64,000 bases of DNA, from contig NZ_WOSX01000015.1 of the NCBI RefSeq assembly GCF_011516735.1, positions 1-64,000 on the forward strand, in the 5' to 3' direction. Below the pieces are notes generated by a model, which worked only from the letters and a program-made list of their open reading frames with translations, was not told the DNA's origin and did no database searches. Positions 1-11,244 of the stretch are shown here, piece by piece (within the stretch, counting starts at the first letter, position 1; every line of letters begins with the position of its first letter). The DNA is from Acetobacter fallax. GTDB lineage: Bacteria > Pseudomonadota > Alphaproteobacteria > Acetobacterales > Acetobacteraceae. The position numbers and the translations under genes are program-made.

Positions 1-148
1 CACGACCGCTGGCCTGCCACTCAGCAACCCAGCGGATAACGCTCGACGAAGACACACCAAAACGAACCGCCGCCGCACGACGGGTCATGCCAGAGGCAAC
101 AGCCGCAATCGTGCGGCGGCGAAGGTCAGCAGACAGGGCTCGGGTCAT
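1..148 (-). CDS. IS630-like transposase, N-terminal fragment cut by window edge
   Basis: Reading leftward from an ATG at 148, the first 49 residues begin MTRALSADLRRR and continue through MTRRAAAVRFGVSSSSVIRW. This is a helix-turn-helix of the kind found at the start of IS630-family transposases. The rest lies outside the window, so completeness cannot be judged. The element's end probably lies at about 150-205, before the GTPase genes, but I could not fix its terminal repeat without the other end. It suggests that the neighbouring GTPase pair sits in a region exposed to transposition. Confidence 0.75.
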   Translation of the reverse strand, partial: MTRALSADLRRRTIAAVASGMTRRAAAVRFGVSSSSVIRWVAEWQASGR

Positions 149-410
149 ACGGGCCGGCCTCCATACCGGCACATAGTATGAATCAGATTTCGACCAGTAT
201 GGGAATCCTTAAAATGAACCTATTAGATCGGATTGTGCTCTAGATAGCGAGAGCAGAAAGCCGTCATTCATATTATCGACCTTCATGCCAGATAAAAACG
301 TAATTTTGGCTGCAAGCATTCTGGAAATTTTCTGGTGACACACATTGTAATTTAGGCGATTATCTGATTTGAGGCCTGTAACAGCAAAGAATTTAGGTGA
401 GTTATTCATT

Positions 411-1541
411 GTGGCAAAGTCTATTCCATCTGCAGATTCTATACTGAAACTCAAAGATGATGCGCTTGGTTTCTGGGACGAGATTTCCAACAAGCATAAG
501 AAAGCCAATATCCTTATCTGCGGCAAGACCGGTGTCGGAAAAAGCACTCTCATTAATGCCGTTTTCCGGGACAAACTGGCCGAAACTGGTATTGGCCGTC
601 CCGTCACGCAGAAGCTCAGCGTCATTAGCGCCGACGGTGTGCCTCTGAATATTCTCGATACCCAAGGCCTTGAGCTTGAAGACTACCAAGTAATTCGCGA
701 CGGCGTTATCAACGAGGTCCGCCGTCGACGCGGACATGACGGTGATGATTACGTTCATGTAGCATGGCTGTGTATCGCTGAGCCAGGAAAGCGGATCGAA
801 GACGCTGAGCTGCAGCTTGCCAAAGATCTGCGAGAGCTTGGAGTGCAGGTCATTGTCGTTCTGACGAAATCCCATTCCTTTAAGGACAACGAGTTCGTTG
901 CCGTCGTGAAAGCTAAGTTTGAAGGGCTTGCACACACTGTGGTTCAGACCCGGGCTATTAAAACGCCTCGTTATGACGAGGATGAGAATGTTGTGGGCGC
1001 TTACAATATCCGTGGCATCGACGAACTCATCCACGTGTCCTACGAGGTTATCCCGGAAGCCCAACAGCAGGCATTTGCCAATGCCCTGAATATCGAGACC
1101 AAAGAAGGTCTTCAGAAAAAGAAGGACGAAGCTGCCAAGGTTATCACTGTCTCGAGCGCTGCAGCAGCTGCTATTGGAGCGACCCCCATTCCTTTCTCAG
1201 ACGCAGTTCTGCTATTTCCGGTCCAAGCCACGATGATTGTGAAGATCTCGACTATATTTGGGATGTCAGTCACAAAAAGCAGCCTTCTTCCTGTCCTGAC
1301 CACTCTGATTGGCTCTTCAGCTGCTACACTGGTTGGTAAAACAATCGTGACTGGTATTATGAAAATGGTTCCGGGTCTTGGTTCCTTCATTGGAGGAGCC
1401 CTGTCGGCCACAGTTGCCAACCGTCTAACGTTCGCAATGGGCTCGACCTATGTAGATGTATTAGTGGCCTTGACTGAGGAAGACCGTCCACTGGAACTAG
1501 GCGAAGCTCTCAATGCCCTCAAAAACAAGATCGGTCTGTAA
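411..1541 (+). CDS. P-loop GTPase with C-terminal DUF697-like hydrophobic domain (tandem copy 1)
   Basis: This is a TRAFAC-type small GTPase. Walker A/G1 GKTGVGKST lies near residues 38-46, the G3 motif is DTQG, and a G4-like LTKS follows the hydrophobic strand VIVVLTK. The C-terminal third (about residues 240-340) is Ala/Gly-rich and hydrophobic and resembles the DUF697 domain of YcjF-like GTPases, so membrane association is likely. I chose the GTG at 411 because AGGTGAG stands about 9 bases upstream. An in-frame TTG at 369 would add 14 residues without a good ribosome site. A paralogue starts 21 bases after its stop, so the two are probably co-transcribed. Base composition is visibly less GC-rich than in the genes after 4 kb, suggesting acquisition. 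The cellular role is unknown; a stress or phage-defence role is only a guess. Confidence 0.85.
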   Translation: MAKSIPSADSILKLKDDALGFWDEISNKHKKANILICGKTGVGKSTLINAVFRDKLAETGIGRPVTQKLSVISADGVPLNILDTQGLELEDYQVIRDGVINEVRRRRGHDGDDYVHVAWLCIAEPGKRIEDAELQLAKDLRELGVQVIVVLTKSHSFKDNEFVAVVKAKFEGLAHTVVQTRAIKTPRYDEDENVVGAYNIRGIDELIHVSYEVIPEAQQQAFANALNIETKEGLQKKKDEAAKVITVSSAAAAAIGATPIPFSDAVLLFPVQATMIVKISTIFGMSVTKSSLLPVLTTLIGSSAATLVGKTIVTGIMKMVPGLGSFIGGALSATVANRLTFAMGSTYVDVLVALTEEDRPLELGEALNALKNKIGL

Positions 1542-1562
1542 GGGTTTTAGGAACATCAATTT

Positions 1563-2801
1563 ATGACCGACTCAAAACTCGATGATAATCTGAGCGATGA
1601 AGCGCGAAAAATTCTTGAGGACTTCCAGTCACAGACACGGGATTTCTACAAGAAATTTCTGGCGGGCAACAATGCTGCCAATATCCTGATCTGCGGCAAG
1701 ACGGGGGTAGGTAAAAGCACCCTCATTAATGCCGTTTTTGGTGATCATCTTGCCAAGACGGGAATTGGACAACCTGTTACCCAAGGCATTGAACTCATCG
1801 AGAATCCCCCCAACCCTATCCGTATCCTCGATACAAAAGGTTTGGAACTCGCGGATTACGCAACGATCCTCGACGGAATTATCGACGAAGTGAAACGTCG
1901 TTGCGGTGCAGACCCGAATGACTATGTCCATGTAGCATGGCTTTGTATCAGCAATGATTCTGCCCGCGTTGAAGATGCTGAAATACGATTGGCAAAAGCT
2001 CTGACTGATCTTGGGCTGAAAGTCATTGTCGTCCTGACAAAGGTTCGGCTTTTCAAGGACAAAAGCTTTTTGAAGCAGGTCGAAAAAATCCTTGGTCCTT
2101 ATGTAACTGGTATCGTAATGACCAGAGGACTGGCCTACGAAGAAGAAGACGAAGAGACCGAAGATGATGACGGCAACCCAATCGTCCATAGGTATAAAGT
2201 CAAGGGTCTTGATGACCTCATCTCGATGTCTTATCGTTTTATTCCAGAAGCCCAGCGTCAGGCTTTTGCGAATGTTATCTCAGGTCTGAACAAAACAGCG
2301 AAAGAACTCAGGGAAAAAGAAGCCCGTAGTTTTGTCGCCAAATTCAGCGCAAATAATGCCATAGCACTACGTACAATCATGCTGCAGAACAAAGCGGACG
2401 AAGCAAATCTTATGCCGTCCATTATTTCGGCTATGTATATCAGGATCTGTTATATCTTCGGCGTTATAAATGACGGGAATGATTGTGGGAATGATGTGAA
2501 GCAGGTTGCCGAACTCGTCACAGCCCATCTTCGAGAGCATCGAGAGAAAGCAGAAGCATCAAACGTTAATACGTCCATTTTCACACTTTTCTTTTTCCCC
2601 TTAACGTTCTTCTCCTATTTGTTCCGGTCGAACGGGCCAGAAACTGGGCAGATTCAGGAGCTTCTTTCACAGGCTGGGAACCAGCTCATTGATACCATTT
2701 CGAACATGGTTCAGAACAAGGAAGAAACCACTATCAGAAGCATTTTCTTGAGATTCGGAGACGCCAGTCTCAAGGTGCTTTCGGCTCCTCCATTAAATTA
2801 G
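1563..2801 (+). CDS. P-loop GTPase paralogue with hydrophobic C-terminal segment (tandem copy 2)
   Basis: This 412-residue GTPase is clearly paralogous to the gene before it. G1 GKTGVGKST is near residues 45-53, the G3 motif is DTKG, and the G4-like motif is LTKV. Long stretches such as YVHVAWLCI and PEAQRQAFANV are shared with copy 1. It carries a strongly acidic insert (EEEDEETEDDDG) near residue 185 that copy 1 lacks. Its C-terminal half differs: instead of the DUF697-like domain it has one very hydrophobic segment (SIFTLFFFPLTFFSYLF, about residues 338-355). AGGAAC precedes the ATG by about 8 bases. A conserved G domain with diverged C-termini fits two subunits that hetero-associate, but that is inference. 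Confidence 0.85.
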   Translation: MTDSKLDDNLSDEARKILEDFQSQTRDFYKKFLAGNNAANILICGKTGVGKSTLINAVFGDHLAKTGIGQPVTQGIELIENPPNPIRILDTKGLELADYATILDGIIDEVKRRCGADPNDYVHVAWLCISNDSARVEDAEIRLAKALTDLGLKVIVVLTKVRLFKDKSFLKQVEKILGPYVTGIVMTRGLAYEEEDEETEDDDGNPIVHRYKVKGLDDLISMSYRFIPEAQRQAFANVISGLNKTAKELREKEARSFVAKFSANNAIALRTIMLQNKADEANLMPSIISAMYIRICYIFGVINDGNDCGNDVKQVAELVTAHLREHREKAEASNVNTSIFTLFFFPLTFFSYLFRSNGPETGQIQELLSQAGNQLIDTISNMVQNKEETTIRSIFLRFGDASLKVLSAPPLN

Positions 2802-3547
2802 TAATATTCCTTGAATCAAGTGTCCTGAATCGTTCGGGCACGAACCCGGCGTTGGGCGCGGCGCCTGAAAACTACGTCTGGTTTCGGAAAGGCGCGAAAC
2901 TCGATCGAACGGCCAGATTGAAGGCGACTGTCCGCCTGGGGCCCAAAACCGGCTCAAAGCAGATGCAACGCGGCAGATACAGTGCTTTTTACTTAAAGCA
3001 CCCGTCCATCTGATTGACTCCGCTACTCGGCAGCCAGTGAAATCGTGAGCGCGCGCGACATGGTCTGGCCGGTATTACAGAAACGTTGCTTTGAATGGCG
3101 GGACGACACAGCCTTAAATTCGAAGGGAGTGTCGCCGGGTTCGCCGTCCGTTGCGATAAATTGATATACAGTGAGCATTGCGGTCGCGTGATCAGCAGGA
3201 ACGCCACCCGGCCTCTCGTCGGGAGAGGTTTCGATCAACAATACTCGTAGAACGACCATCTATATCGCCACGAGCGAAACGAACGGCTTTACGTTATGGA
3301 CAGTCTGCGACGGCGTGGCGGCATGTGCGACGCTGGTGCCGAGAAGTGCGGCGAGCAGGATAACCACACCTGGTCTGTAGAAAACTCCGTGTTAACCACG
3401 AACGATCTTACTTTTTATCGTGTCAGACTATAATTATCATGCCTGCTGACAAGCCTGTAACAGCGGACCTCTGATCGAAGACTGAGGGGCGGGCTGCTTT
3501 GCGCTAAACCTGTTGCTGTATCCTGCATGCACCGCCCCCCGGCTTTG
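2802..3547. other. gene-poor stretch after the GTPase pair
   Basis: No intact recognisable gene lies here. The only structured reading is a broken minus-strand frame at 3023-3367, listed separately. Composition changes from AT-richer near the GTPases to mixed, consistent with an islet boundary, but no clear inverted repeat or target duplication was seen. Confidence 0.5.
3023..3367 (-). pseudogene. relic of a small secreted protein (in-frame stop after signal peptide)
   Basis: Reading leftward from a GTG at 3367, the frame opens with a typical signal peptide (VVILLAALLGTSVAHA followed by ATPSQ). It runs to a TAG at 3260-3262, and the same frame then continues open for 78 codons to 3023 (ending MSRALTISLAAE). 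An ATG directly follows the stop. The continuous frame with one interrupting stop suggests a nonsense-mutated exported protein of about 110 residues. I do not recognise the family. The downstream part could alternatively be chance. Confidence 0.35.
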
Positions 3548-3901
3548 TCATTCGACAAAAACGTAGATTTTCTTCACGGTCTCGATGGTTTCCCATGTGC
3601 CGACAAATCCCGGTTTCATGACGAAACTGTCTCCTGCCCGAAACGTGTGAGCTTCACCGTTATCTTCAGTGATTTTCACGACCCCTTCAAGGATATGACA
3701 AAATTCGAACGCATCGCCTTTGATGGATTTTGTCGTGCCTGGTGTGGCCTGCCACAGGCCTGTGCGTACGTTGCCATCACGTGACGTATCGAGCGGCCAT
3801 GTTTTGAACTGCGGATTTCCGGCGATCAGACGATCCGGTGCAGCCTGCGATTCACGCGGAGTAAGGTCAGGGTTCAGGGGAATGGGTAAAAGCAGACTCA
3901 T
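3548..3901 (-). CDS. cupin (DUF861/Cupin_3) family protein
   Basis: This 117-residue single-domain cupin of the ureidoglycine-aminohydrolase-like (DUF861) type has the signature order EFCHILEG, then ITEDNGE, then FRAGDSFVMKPGFVGTWE, ending with KKIYVFVE. The frame is open 74 codons further upstream, but the ATG at 3901 has GGAG about 7 bases before it and gives the usual family length. Members are small beta-barrel proteins, often of unknown substrate. It stands alone, with no neighbour suggesting a pathway. Confidence 0.85.
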   Translation of the reverse strand: MSLLLPIPLNPDLTPRESQAAPDRLIAGNPQFKTWPLDTSRDGNVRTGLWQATPGTTKSIKGDAFEFCHILEGVVKITEDNGEAHTFRAGDSFVMKPGFVGTWETIETVKKIYVFVE

Positions 3902-4240
3902 TGAAATCTCCGGACGCGATGCGTTCTGAAGTTTGAGCTTACTCCCGCATATGCCAGGGCTGGCTCTGAATTCTTCCCTGTGATGGCACGTTGTACCGCA
4001 TCTTCGCTTTGATATGAAATTTCCTGCGCCGGAGGCGCCGGGAAAGGCGATCATCCATTTCGCCAGATCAACGCCGGGCGTCAGAATAAGAAGTCGTAGT
4101 GCGCGCCTGACCTTATCTTCCATCGTGACGTGTTCCAGGTGTGTCGACCTTCAGGAAACAGGTGAGCAGCTTTTTGTCAGGCATGAAGGTGACTGCTGAC
4201 GTATTCGCAAACGACAGAGCTGCCTTATTCTGACAGAGTG
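3902..4240. other. intergenic, no supported gene
   Basis: Short frames exist on both strands, but none has family features or a convincing ribosome site. No terminator-like hairpin with a T run was seen. Confidence 0.4.
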
Positions 4241-5248
4241 TCACGGCACCTTTCGCGGAGCCACAGTCGCCGCGAACACCCTGCCCTGCCGGTAGGAGAT
4301 CCGGACACGGTGGGTGGAGAACCAGTCTGAGCCGAGCAGCATGTCAACGTCTTCCGAGATGGTGGAGACAGTGAGCACCGGGTTGCGTTCAGTTTCGGTG
4401 CCGACGGTAAGGCTGTGGAAGCGGTGCCAGCGATAGACGGAGATGCGGCCATCGACGCCGGAGGTGGTGCCTCCCGGGTCGATGGCGAGGGCGTCTTCGG
4501 TGACACCTGCGGCTTCGGCGGCGCGGCGGGAGACGATGCGGGAACGGGCGCCGCTGTCAAGCAGGGCGGTGATGTCGTGGCCGTCGAGGGTGACATGCAG
4601 CAGGATGCGGCGGTCGTGCTGTTCCGCTTTCAGTTCCTGCCAGTGGAGAGGCTTTCCACTTTTCCCTTCGGTTTCCTGCGGCGGCGGGGCGTCCTCGCAG
4701 CCGGGCGGGGTGGACCAGAACGCCATACGACCGCCTGGCGCGTCGATCTCCAGGATGTCACGTCCGAGGATGTCGCCGCCGAGCAGACCTTCGACGGGGG
4801 GATGGATGTTGGGGCGGCCCGGCAGGACGCCGAGCGGAAGAGAGACGGGGCCGAATTCGGTATCGCCGAGGCGGAGGTCAGAGACGATCACATTCGGAAC
4901 GACGCCGGCGGAGCCGCCGGTGCCGCTGACATGGGTGCGGGCGTGCGGATCGGGCGGGAGGTTCACGGATTGCGCGAACCAGGGGGAAATCAGGCTGCCC
5001 TCCGAGCCGGTGTCGATGATGAGACTGACCGTTCTGCCGTTGACGGCGACGGGTGCGGAAAGAAAGCCGAGGTCGTTACGCAGGGGCAGTTCGGCGTCTT
5101 TGTGGAACGGGCAGGCCGGCGTGGCGGCCTGCATGGGCCGGAGCGGGCTGATGCTGATCGCGATGGCCAGTGCGATCAGGCAGGCAGCGGGTGCTGATCT
5201 GCGGCGCCGGTCTGTGCGCGGCAGGATGGACTGAAGCCTGCGCGGCAT
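4241..5248 (-). CDS. exported retropepsin-like aspartic protease family protein
   Basis: The 335-residue product has a basic N-terminus and a hydrophobic segment (AACLIALAIAISI) ending near AATPACP, an export signal. Two aspartyl protease half-domains follow. The first has IIDTGSEGSLIS, with the active-site triad at about residues 79-81. The second has ALLDSGARSRIVS, with the triad at about 231-233. The doubled DTG/DSG arrangement gives a two-lobed enzyme in one chain, unlike single-lobe retropepsins that dimerise. I chose the ATG at 5248 because the upstream extension of the frame lies inside pip. It is the last gene of a xerC-pip-protease string, 14 bases after pip. Substrate unknown; periplasmic location inferred. 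Confidence 0.8.
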   Translation of the reverse strand: MPRRLQSILPRTDRRRRSAPAACLIALAIAISISPLRPMQAATPACPFHKDAELPLRNDLGFLSAPVAVNGRTVSLIIDTGSEGSLISPWFAQSVNLPPDPHARTHVSGTGGSAGVVPNVIVSDLRLGDTEFGPVSLPLGVLPGRPNIHPPVEGLLGGDILGRDILEIDAPGGRMAFWSTPPGCEDAPPPQETEGKSGKPLHWQELKAEQHDRRILLHVTLDGHDITALLDSGARSRIVSRRAAEAAGVTEDALAIDPGGTTSGVDGRISVYRWHRFHSLTVGTETERNPVLTVSTISEDVDMLLGSDWFSTHRVRISYRQGRVFAATVAPRKVP

Positions 5249-5262
5249 GACGGACCGGCCCC

Positions 5263-7256
<1,994 letters not shown>

Positions 7257-7292
7257 GGCAGGGAGCGCGGCTTCCCGCCCCCTCGCCTGTTT

Positions 7293-7345
7293 AACACGAT
7301 GGTTTGCAAGGGTCCGCGACCTTTGCGGGGTCGGGGCAGAGTCCG
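7293..7345. repeat. degenerate fragment of the dispersed palindromic repeat
   Basis: The segment around GGTCCGCGACCTTTGCGGGG matches the core of the repeat seen in full at 9816-10021 and 54926-55133, with several changes. It lies between divergent xerC and priA. Confidence 0.5.
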
Positions 7346-7406
7346 GGTCAGCACGACCTTATGACCTCTGGCATTAAGGCCTGCGGGGGCAAGACATGAC
7401 GGGGCG

Positions 7407-9665
7407 ATGCGGTTAGACAGAGGCATGGTACAGAGCAGCCTACTGGAACCTTTACCGACACGGAAGCGGGTGGCCGTGTTGCTGCCACTCCCCTTCCCTT
7501 ACCCGCTTGACTACATGGTGCCGGCGGGTCTTTCCGACTCGCTGAAGCCGGGGGATGTCGTCACGGTGCCGCTCGGGGCGCGGCGGGAGACGGGCGTGGT
7601 GTGGGAACAAACCGCGCTGCCGCCGGAGCTGGCGCCCCCTGCCCCGCCGGAAATTGCGGCATCACGACTGCGGGCGGTGAAGGAGAAACTCGATCTGCCG
7701 CCGGTGCCCGCACTGCTGCGCCAGTTCATCGACTGGGTGGCGGCTTATACGCTGGCGCCGCCGGGGATGGTGCTGGCGATGGCGTTGCGTTCGCATGTTC
7801 GCGGCACGGAGATGGCACCCCGGGCAGGCTGGGTTCGGGGTGATGATCCACCGCCTTCGCTGCGCCTGACACCGGCACGGAAAGCGGTGCTTGAGGCCCT
7901 GGGCGCGGGCTGTGCGCCGATGACGACGGCGCAACTGACGGAACGGGCGGGCGTCGGCGCGGCGGTGGTCCGGGGACTGGCGGATGCGGGCGTGCTGCGG
8001 TCGGTGGTGATGGCAGCGGCGTCTCCGTTTGCGATGCCCGATCCGGGATATCGGCTGCCGGTTCTTGAAGGGGAGCAGGATTTCGCGGCCCGTGAATTGC
8101 GGGCGCGGGTGGCCGGGAAAGCGTTTTCCGTGACGTTGCTGGAAGGTGTGACCGGTTCGGGAAAGACCGAGATTTACCTGGAAGCGGTGGCTGAATGTTT
8201 GCAGGCGGGGCGGCAGGCGCTGGTGCTGCTCCCCGAGATTGCGCTGTCGGCGCAGTGGATGGACCGGTTCACGAAGCGGTTCGGAGCACGGCCGGCGGTG
8301 TGGCATTCGGAAATCGGGCAACGGGCGCGGCGGCTGACATGGAATGCCTGCGCGGACGGGTCGGCACGGGTTGTGGTCGGGGCGCGCTCGGCGCTGTTTC
8401 TGCCGTTTCGCGACCTCGGGCTTGTGATTGTCGATGAAGAGCACGAGGCCATTTTCAAGCAGGAAGAAGGCGTCGTTTACAACGCCCGCGACATGGCGAT
8501 TGTCCGGGCACGTCTGACGGGCGCACCGGCAGTGCTGGTTTCCGCGACGCCCAGCCTTGAGACGCTGAACAACGCGGAGACGGGTCGATACCGGCATCTG
8601 GTGTTGCCGTCGCGTCATGGCGGGGCGTCGATGCCGGAGACGCGGCTGATCGACATGCGGAAGGAACCGCCGCCGAAGGGGCAGTTTCTGTCACCGGCGC
8701 TGGTGGAGGCGGTAAAGGGCACCCTGGCGCGGGGAGAACAGGCGATGCTGTTTCTCAATCGCCGGGGCTATGCGCCGCTGACGCTGTGCCGGGCGTGCGG
8801 GCATCGGATGGAGTGTCCGCACTGCACGTCCTGGCTGGTGGAGCATCGGAAACGACGTGTTCTGTGCTGTCATTATTGCGATTATATGGAGCCGGTTCCG
8901 GAGACGTGCCCGACCTGCGGAGCGGAGCACAGTCTGACGGCGATCGGGCCGGGGATTGAGCGGATTACCGAAGAATCGCAGGCTGAGTTTCCTGAAGCGC
9001 GGGTGCTGGTGATGGCCAGTGACACGATCAGCGGGCCGGCGGCGACAGCGGTCGCCGTTGCGAAGATTGCGCGGCGTGAGGTGGATCTGATCATCGGCAC
9101 GCAGATTGTCGCCAAGGGCTGGCATTTTCCGCATCTGACGCTTGTGGGCGTGGTGGATGCGGATCTGGGTCTGGGGGGCGCTGATCTGCGGGCTGGCGAA
9201 CGGACGATGCAGTTGCTGCACCAGGTCGGCGGGCGCGCGGGGCGGGCTGAAGCGCCGGGTGAAGTGCTGCTACAGAGTTTTGCGCCGGATCATCCGGTGA
9301 TGCAGGCGCTGGTTTCGGGCGATTTCGCGGCGTTCATGGCAGAGGAAGCCGAGCAGCGGCGTCCGGGCTTCTGGCCGCCGTTCGGACGGATGGCGGCGCT
9401 GATTATCAGTTCCGAGAATGCCGATGCGGCGGAGAATGCAGCGCGGGCGCTCGGGCGGGCGGCGCCGTATGGCGAAGGGATTGAGGTTCTGGGGCCGACG
9501 CCCGCCCCTCTGGCGATTTTGCGCGGGCGACACAGGCGGCGCCTGTTGCTACGGACGCACCGGACCATTGCGGTGCAGCCGATTTTGCGACGGTGGCTGG
9601 CGGAGGTTCCGCTGACAAGTGCGGTGCGGGTGGATGTGGATGTGGACCCGGTTTCGTTTTTGTGA
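7407..9665 (+). CDS. priA: primosomal protein N' (PriA replication-restart helicase)
   Basis: This 752-residue superfamily 2 DNA helicase reloads the replisome at stalled forks. The N-terminal DNA-binding domain begins VAVLLPLPFPYPLDYMVP. Walker A is GVTGSGKTE (about residue 250) and the DEAH-type motif II is DEEH. A zinc-binding insert has paired cysteines (CRACGH, CPHC, CCHYC, CPTCG) near residues 455-510, followed by helicase motifs including QIVAKGWHFP and GGRAGRAE. An alternative ATG at 7425 would remove six residues. Confidence 0.96.
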   Translation: MRLDRGMVQSSLLEPLPTRKRVAVLLPLPFPYPLDYMVPAGLSDSLKPGDVVTVPLGARRETGVVWEQTALPPELAPPAPPEIAASRLRAVKEKLDLPPVPALLRQFIDWVAAYTLAPPGMVLAMALRSHVRGTEMAPRAGWVRGDDPPPSLRLTPARKAVLEALGAGCAPMTTAQLTERAGVGAAVVRGLADAGVLRSVVMAAASPFAMPDPGYRLPVLEGEQDFAARELRARVAGKAFSVTLLEGVTGSGKTEIYLEAVAECLQAGRQALVLLPEIALSAQWMDRFTKRFGARPAVWHSEIGQRARRLTWNACADGSARVVVGARSALFLPFRDLGLVIVDEEHEAIFKQEEGVVYNARDMAIVRARLTGAPAVLVSATPSLETLNNAETGRYRHLVLPSRHGGASMPETRLIDMRKEPPPKGQFLSPALVEAVKGTLARGEQAMLFLNRRGYAPLTLCRACGHRMECPHCTSWLVEHRKRRVLCCHYCDYMEPVPETCPTCGAEHSLTAIGPGIERITEESQAEFPEARVLVMASDTISGPAATAVAVAKIARREVDLIIGTQIVAKGWHFPHLTLVGVVDADLGLGGADLRAGERTMQLLHQVGGRAGRAEAPGEVLLQSFAPDHPVMQALVSGDFAAFMAEEAEQRRPGFWPPFGRMAALIISSENADAAENAARALGRAAPYGEGIEVLGPTPAPLAILRGRHRRRLLLRTHRTIAVQPILRRWLAEVPLTSAVRVDVDVDPVSFL

Positions 9666-9815
9666 CACTGGTGGAGGGACGTTTGCAAGCGTTACGGATA
9701 GTACACCAGAGGTTATGAAGATTGACCTGTGGCCGGGAGCATCCGGGCAGAACCCCGGCTTCATCCACCCCTTTGAAAATCCAGGCTGACACACGCAACG
9801 CGAACAAAGCCTTTG

Positions 9816-10021
9816 CAAAGGCTCTGTTGTCGCTACGTGTTGATCAGTGATTTTTCAAAGGGTTAGCAGAATCCGGGCTCTGCCCGAACCCGGCAGGGAC
9901 CGCAGGCCCCTGCACCCCTATTGATTAATAATAAAATGGTTTCCAAAGGTCTGTGACCTTTGGGGGGTTCCAGGGCAAAGCCCTGAGAAGAAGCCAGCAC
10001 TTAATGACAACAGAGTCTTTG
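9816..10021. repeat. MITE-like palindromic repeat, full copy A (206 bp)
   Basis: The element is bounded by imperfect terminal inverted repeats: CAAAGGCTCTGTTGTC on the left and GACAACAGAGTCTTTG on the right, extending into GTTGATC-like and GCCAGCAC-like sequence. Inside are smaller hairpins, among them CCAAAGGTCTGTGACCTTTGG and CAGGGCAAAGCCCTG. The same architecture and size recur at 54926-55133. It has no coding capacity. A further partial core copy follows at 10022-10060. The flanks show no clear target duplication. Confidence 0.8.
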
Positions 10022-10062
10022 CGAAGGTCCACGACCTTTGGCGGGATGCAGGGCTCTCTTTC
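10022..10062. repeat. partial repeat core next to copy A
   Basis: GAAGGTCCACGACCTTTGGCGGG followed by GATGCAGGGCTC matches the CCAAAGGTC...GACCTTTGG and CAGGGC modules of the full element. It looks like a truncated second copy abutting the first. Confidence 0.55.
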
Positions 10063-10090
10063 CGTGTGTCAGCCTCGGTGCCGGTTGGTA

Positions 10091-10813
10091 TCACGCAGCC
10101 GGCGGAACCACCGGCCGGGGTGGAGCAATCCGGGGAACTTCGCTTTCAGATTGAGGAACCTTACGAATCAGCCAGCGGTGGACAGAGGCAATCGCTTCAT
10201 GAAAATCTGAGTTTGTGCGCCTGGAATGTTCCGCCAGTTCCGCGCGACAGGATATGACGGTGATAATGACTATTGAGAACAGACTCAGTGACAGAGACAT
10301 GCTGATGGCGAAGCCGACATTGATGGTCTGCGCCCCGTCCCAGCGCGTGAACGCGCCATAAGACAGCAGAGGCAGCCCTATGGCGCTGAAAGTCAGCACA
10401 CTTTTGGCGTAGAAAAGCGCCAGGAAGCGTGTAATCCATCCAACCGGCGCACTCTGCTGAGCAACACCGAAAAGACCACAGATGACATATGATAACAGGG
10501 ACGGCCCGCAAACAACGCAAAAAATCGCCACCATTTCGACAGCTTCTTCATCAATGGCAATGAAGAAGTTCAGGATGGTAACGAGATACTGTCCGTATAG
10601 TGTGATCGGGTAGCCCTCGTCGGAGAACCATTCCAGCCTGACGGATGCGATGATTGCAAGAACCGTCCAGCAGAAGGCCATACAATAGAAATAAACACTT
10701 GTCCGCAGATGTTCCGGATGATGTTTTGCAAGCAGTCGCATCACCAGACCCAGAAGAATCAGAACCCCAACACTCCATACGGAATATTGAATGATGTGGA
10801 TTATATGGAGCAT
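10091..10813 (-). CDS. multi-pass membrane protein of unknown function
   Basis: The 240-residue protein has about six hydrophobic segments, starting with YSVWSVGVLILLGLVMRLL, then FYCMAFCWTVLAIIASV, YLVTILNFFIAI, and later FAISMSLSLSLFSIVIITVI. A hydrophilic basic tail ends in proline-rich PPRPVVPPAA. No family motif is recognised. It is monocistronic between a repeat element and a gene-poor stretch. The residues IDEEAVEMV between segments are the only conspicuous acidic cluster. The frame is convincing because the hydrophobic pattern is regular, but no function can be assigned. Confidence 0.65.
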   Translation of the reverse strand: MLHIIHIIQYSVWSVGVLILLGLVMRLLAKHHPEHLRTSVYFYCMAFCWTVLAIIASVRLEWFSDEGYPITLYGQYLVTILNFFIAIDEEAVEMVAIFCVVCGPSLLSYVICGLFGVAQQSAPVGWITRFLALFYAKSVLTFSAIGLPLLSYGAFTRWDGAQTINVGFAISMSLSLSLFSIVIITVISCRAELAEHSRRTNSDFHEAIASVHRWLIRKVPQSESEVPRIAPPRPVVPPAA

Positions 10814-11244
10814 AAAAGCCTGCGTGATAGTTTTCTGAGGAATATCATCAGCCTGATTTCACTTCATTTCTCTGATAGTATTTTTATTTATATCTGGAAA
10901 CGAAAAACCCCGTTCTGACACTGAGCATTGCATAACTCAGCCTCCATTCAGGCTTTGCTGATCTGCCGCTGACTGTGTTTGCAGAGTACAGAGAGCAGCC
11001 GGACCATCTTTTCATCGTCCAGCCTCCCGATACCCTTACTTTTTTCGAGCGGGTTCACGCGCTCGCTGAAATTGTCCGGTCATCCGGGTTCGTTGCGATA
11101 ATATGCAGGTCTCCTCCGGTGGCAGACCGGGCTATTTTGCCGCACAATACCTGCCACCGTTCCGCAATCTTCTGGCCGGTTCAGCACAAATCAATTTTCA
11201 TCGGAAGAGCGTGTGGATCTGCGGTTTTCATGGCCAGAGACGTT
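10814..11244. other. gene-poor stretch
   Basis: The first 110 bases are AT-rich and could hold the promoter of the leftward membrane protein gene. A plus-strand frame from 10975 exists, but its second half is antisense to the quinone reductase gene and it shows no family features. Nothing else is supported. Confidence 0.4.

Noticed and set aside
4415..5234. two overlapping plus-strand frames of about 260 residues
   Set aside because: Both are antisense to the aspartic protease gene with its clear DTG/DSG motifs.
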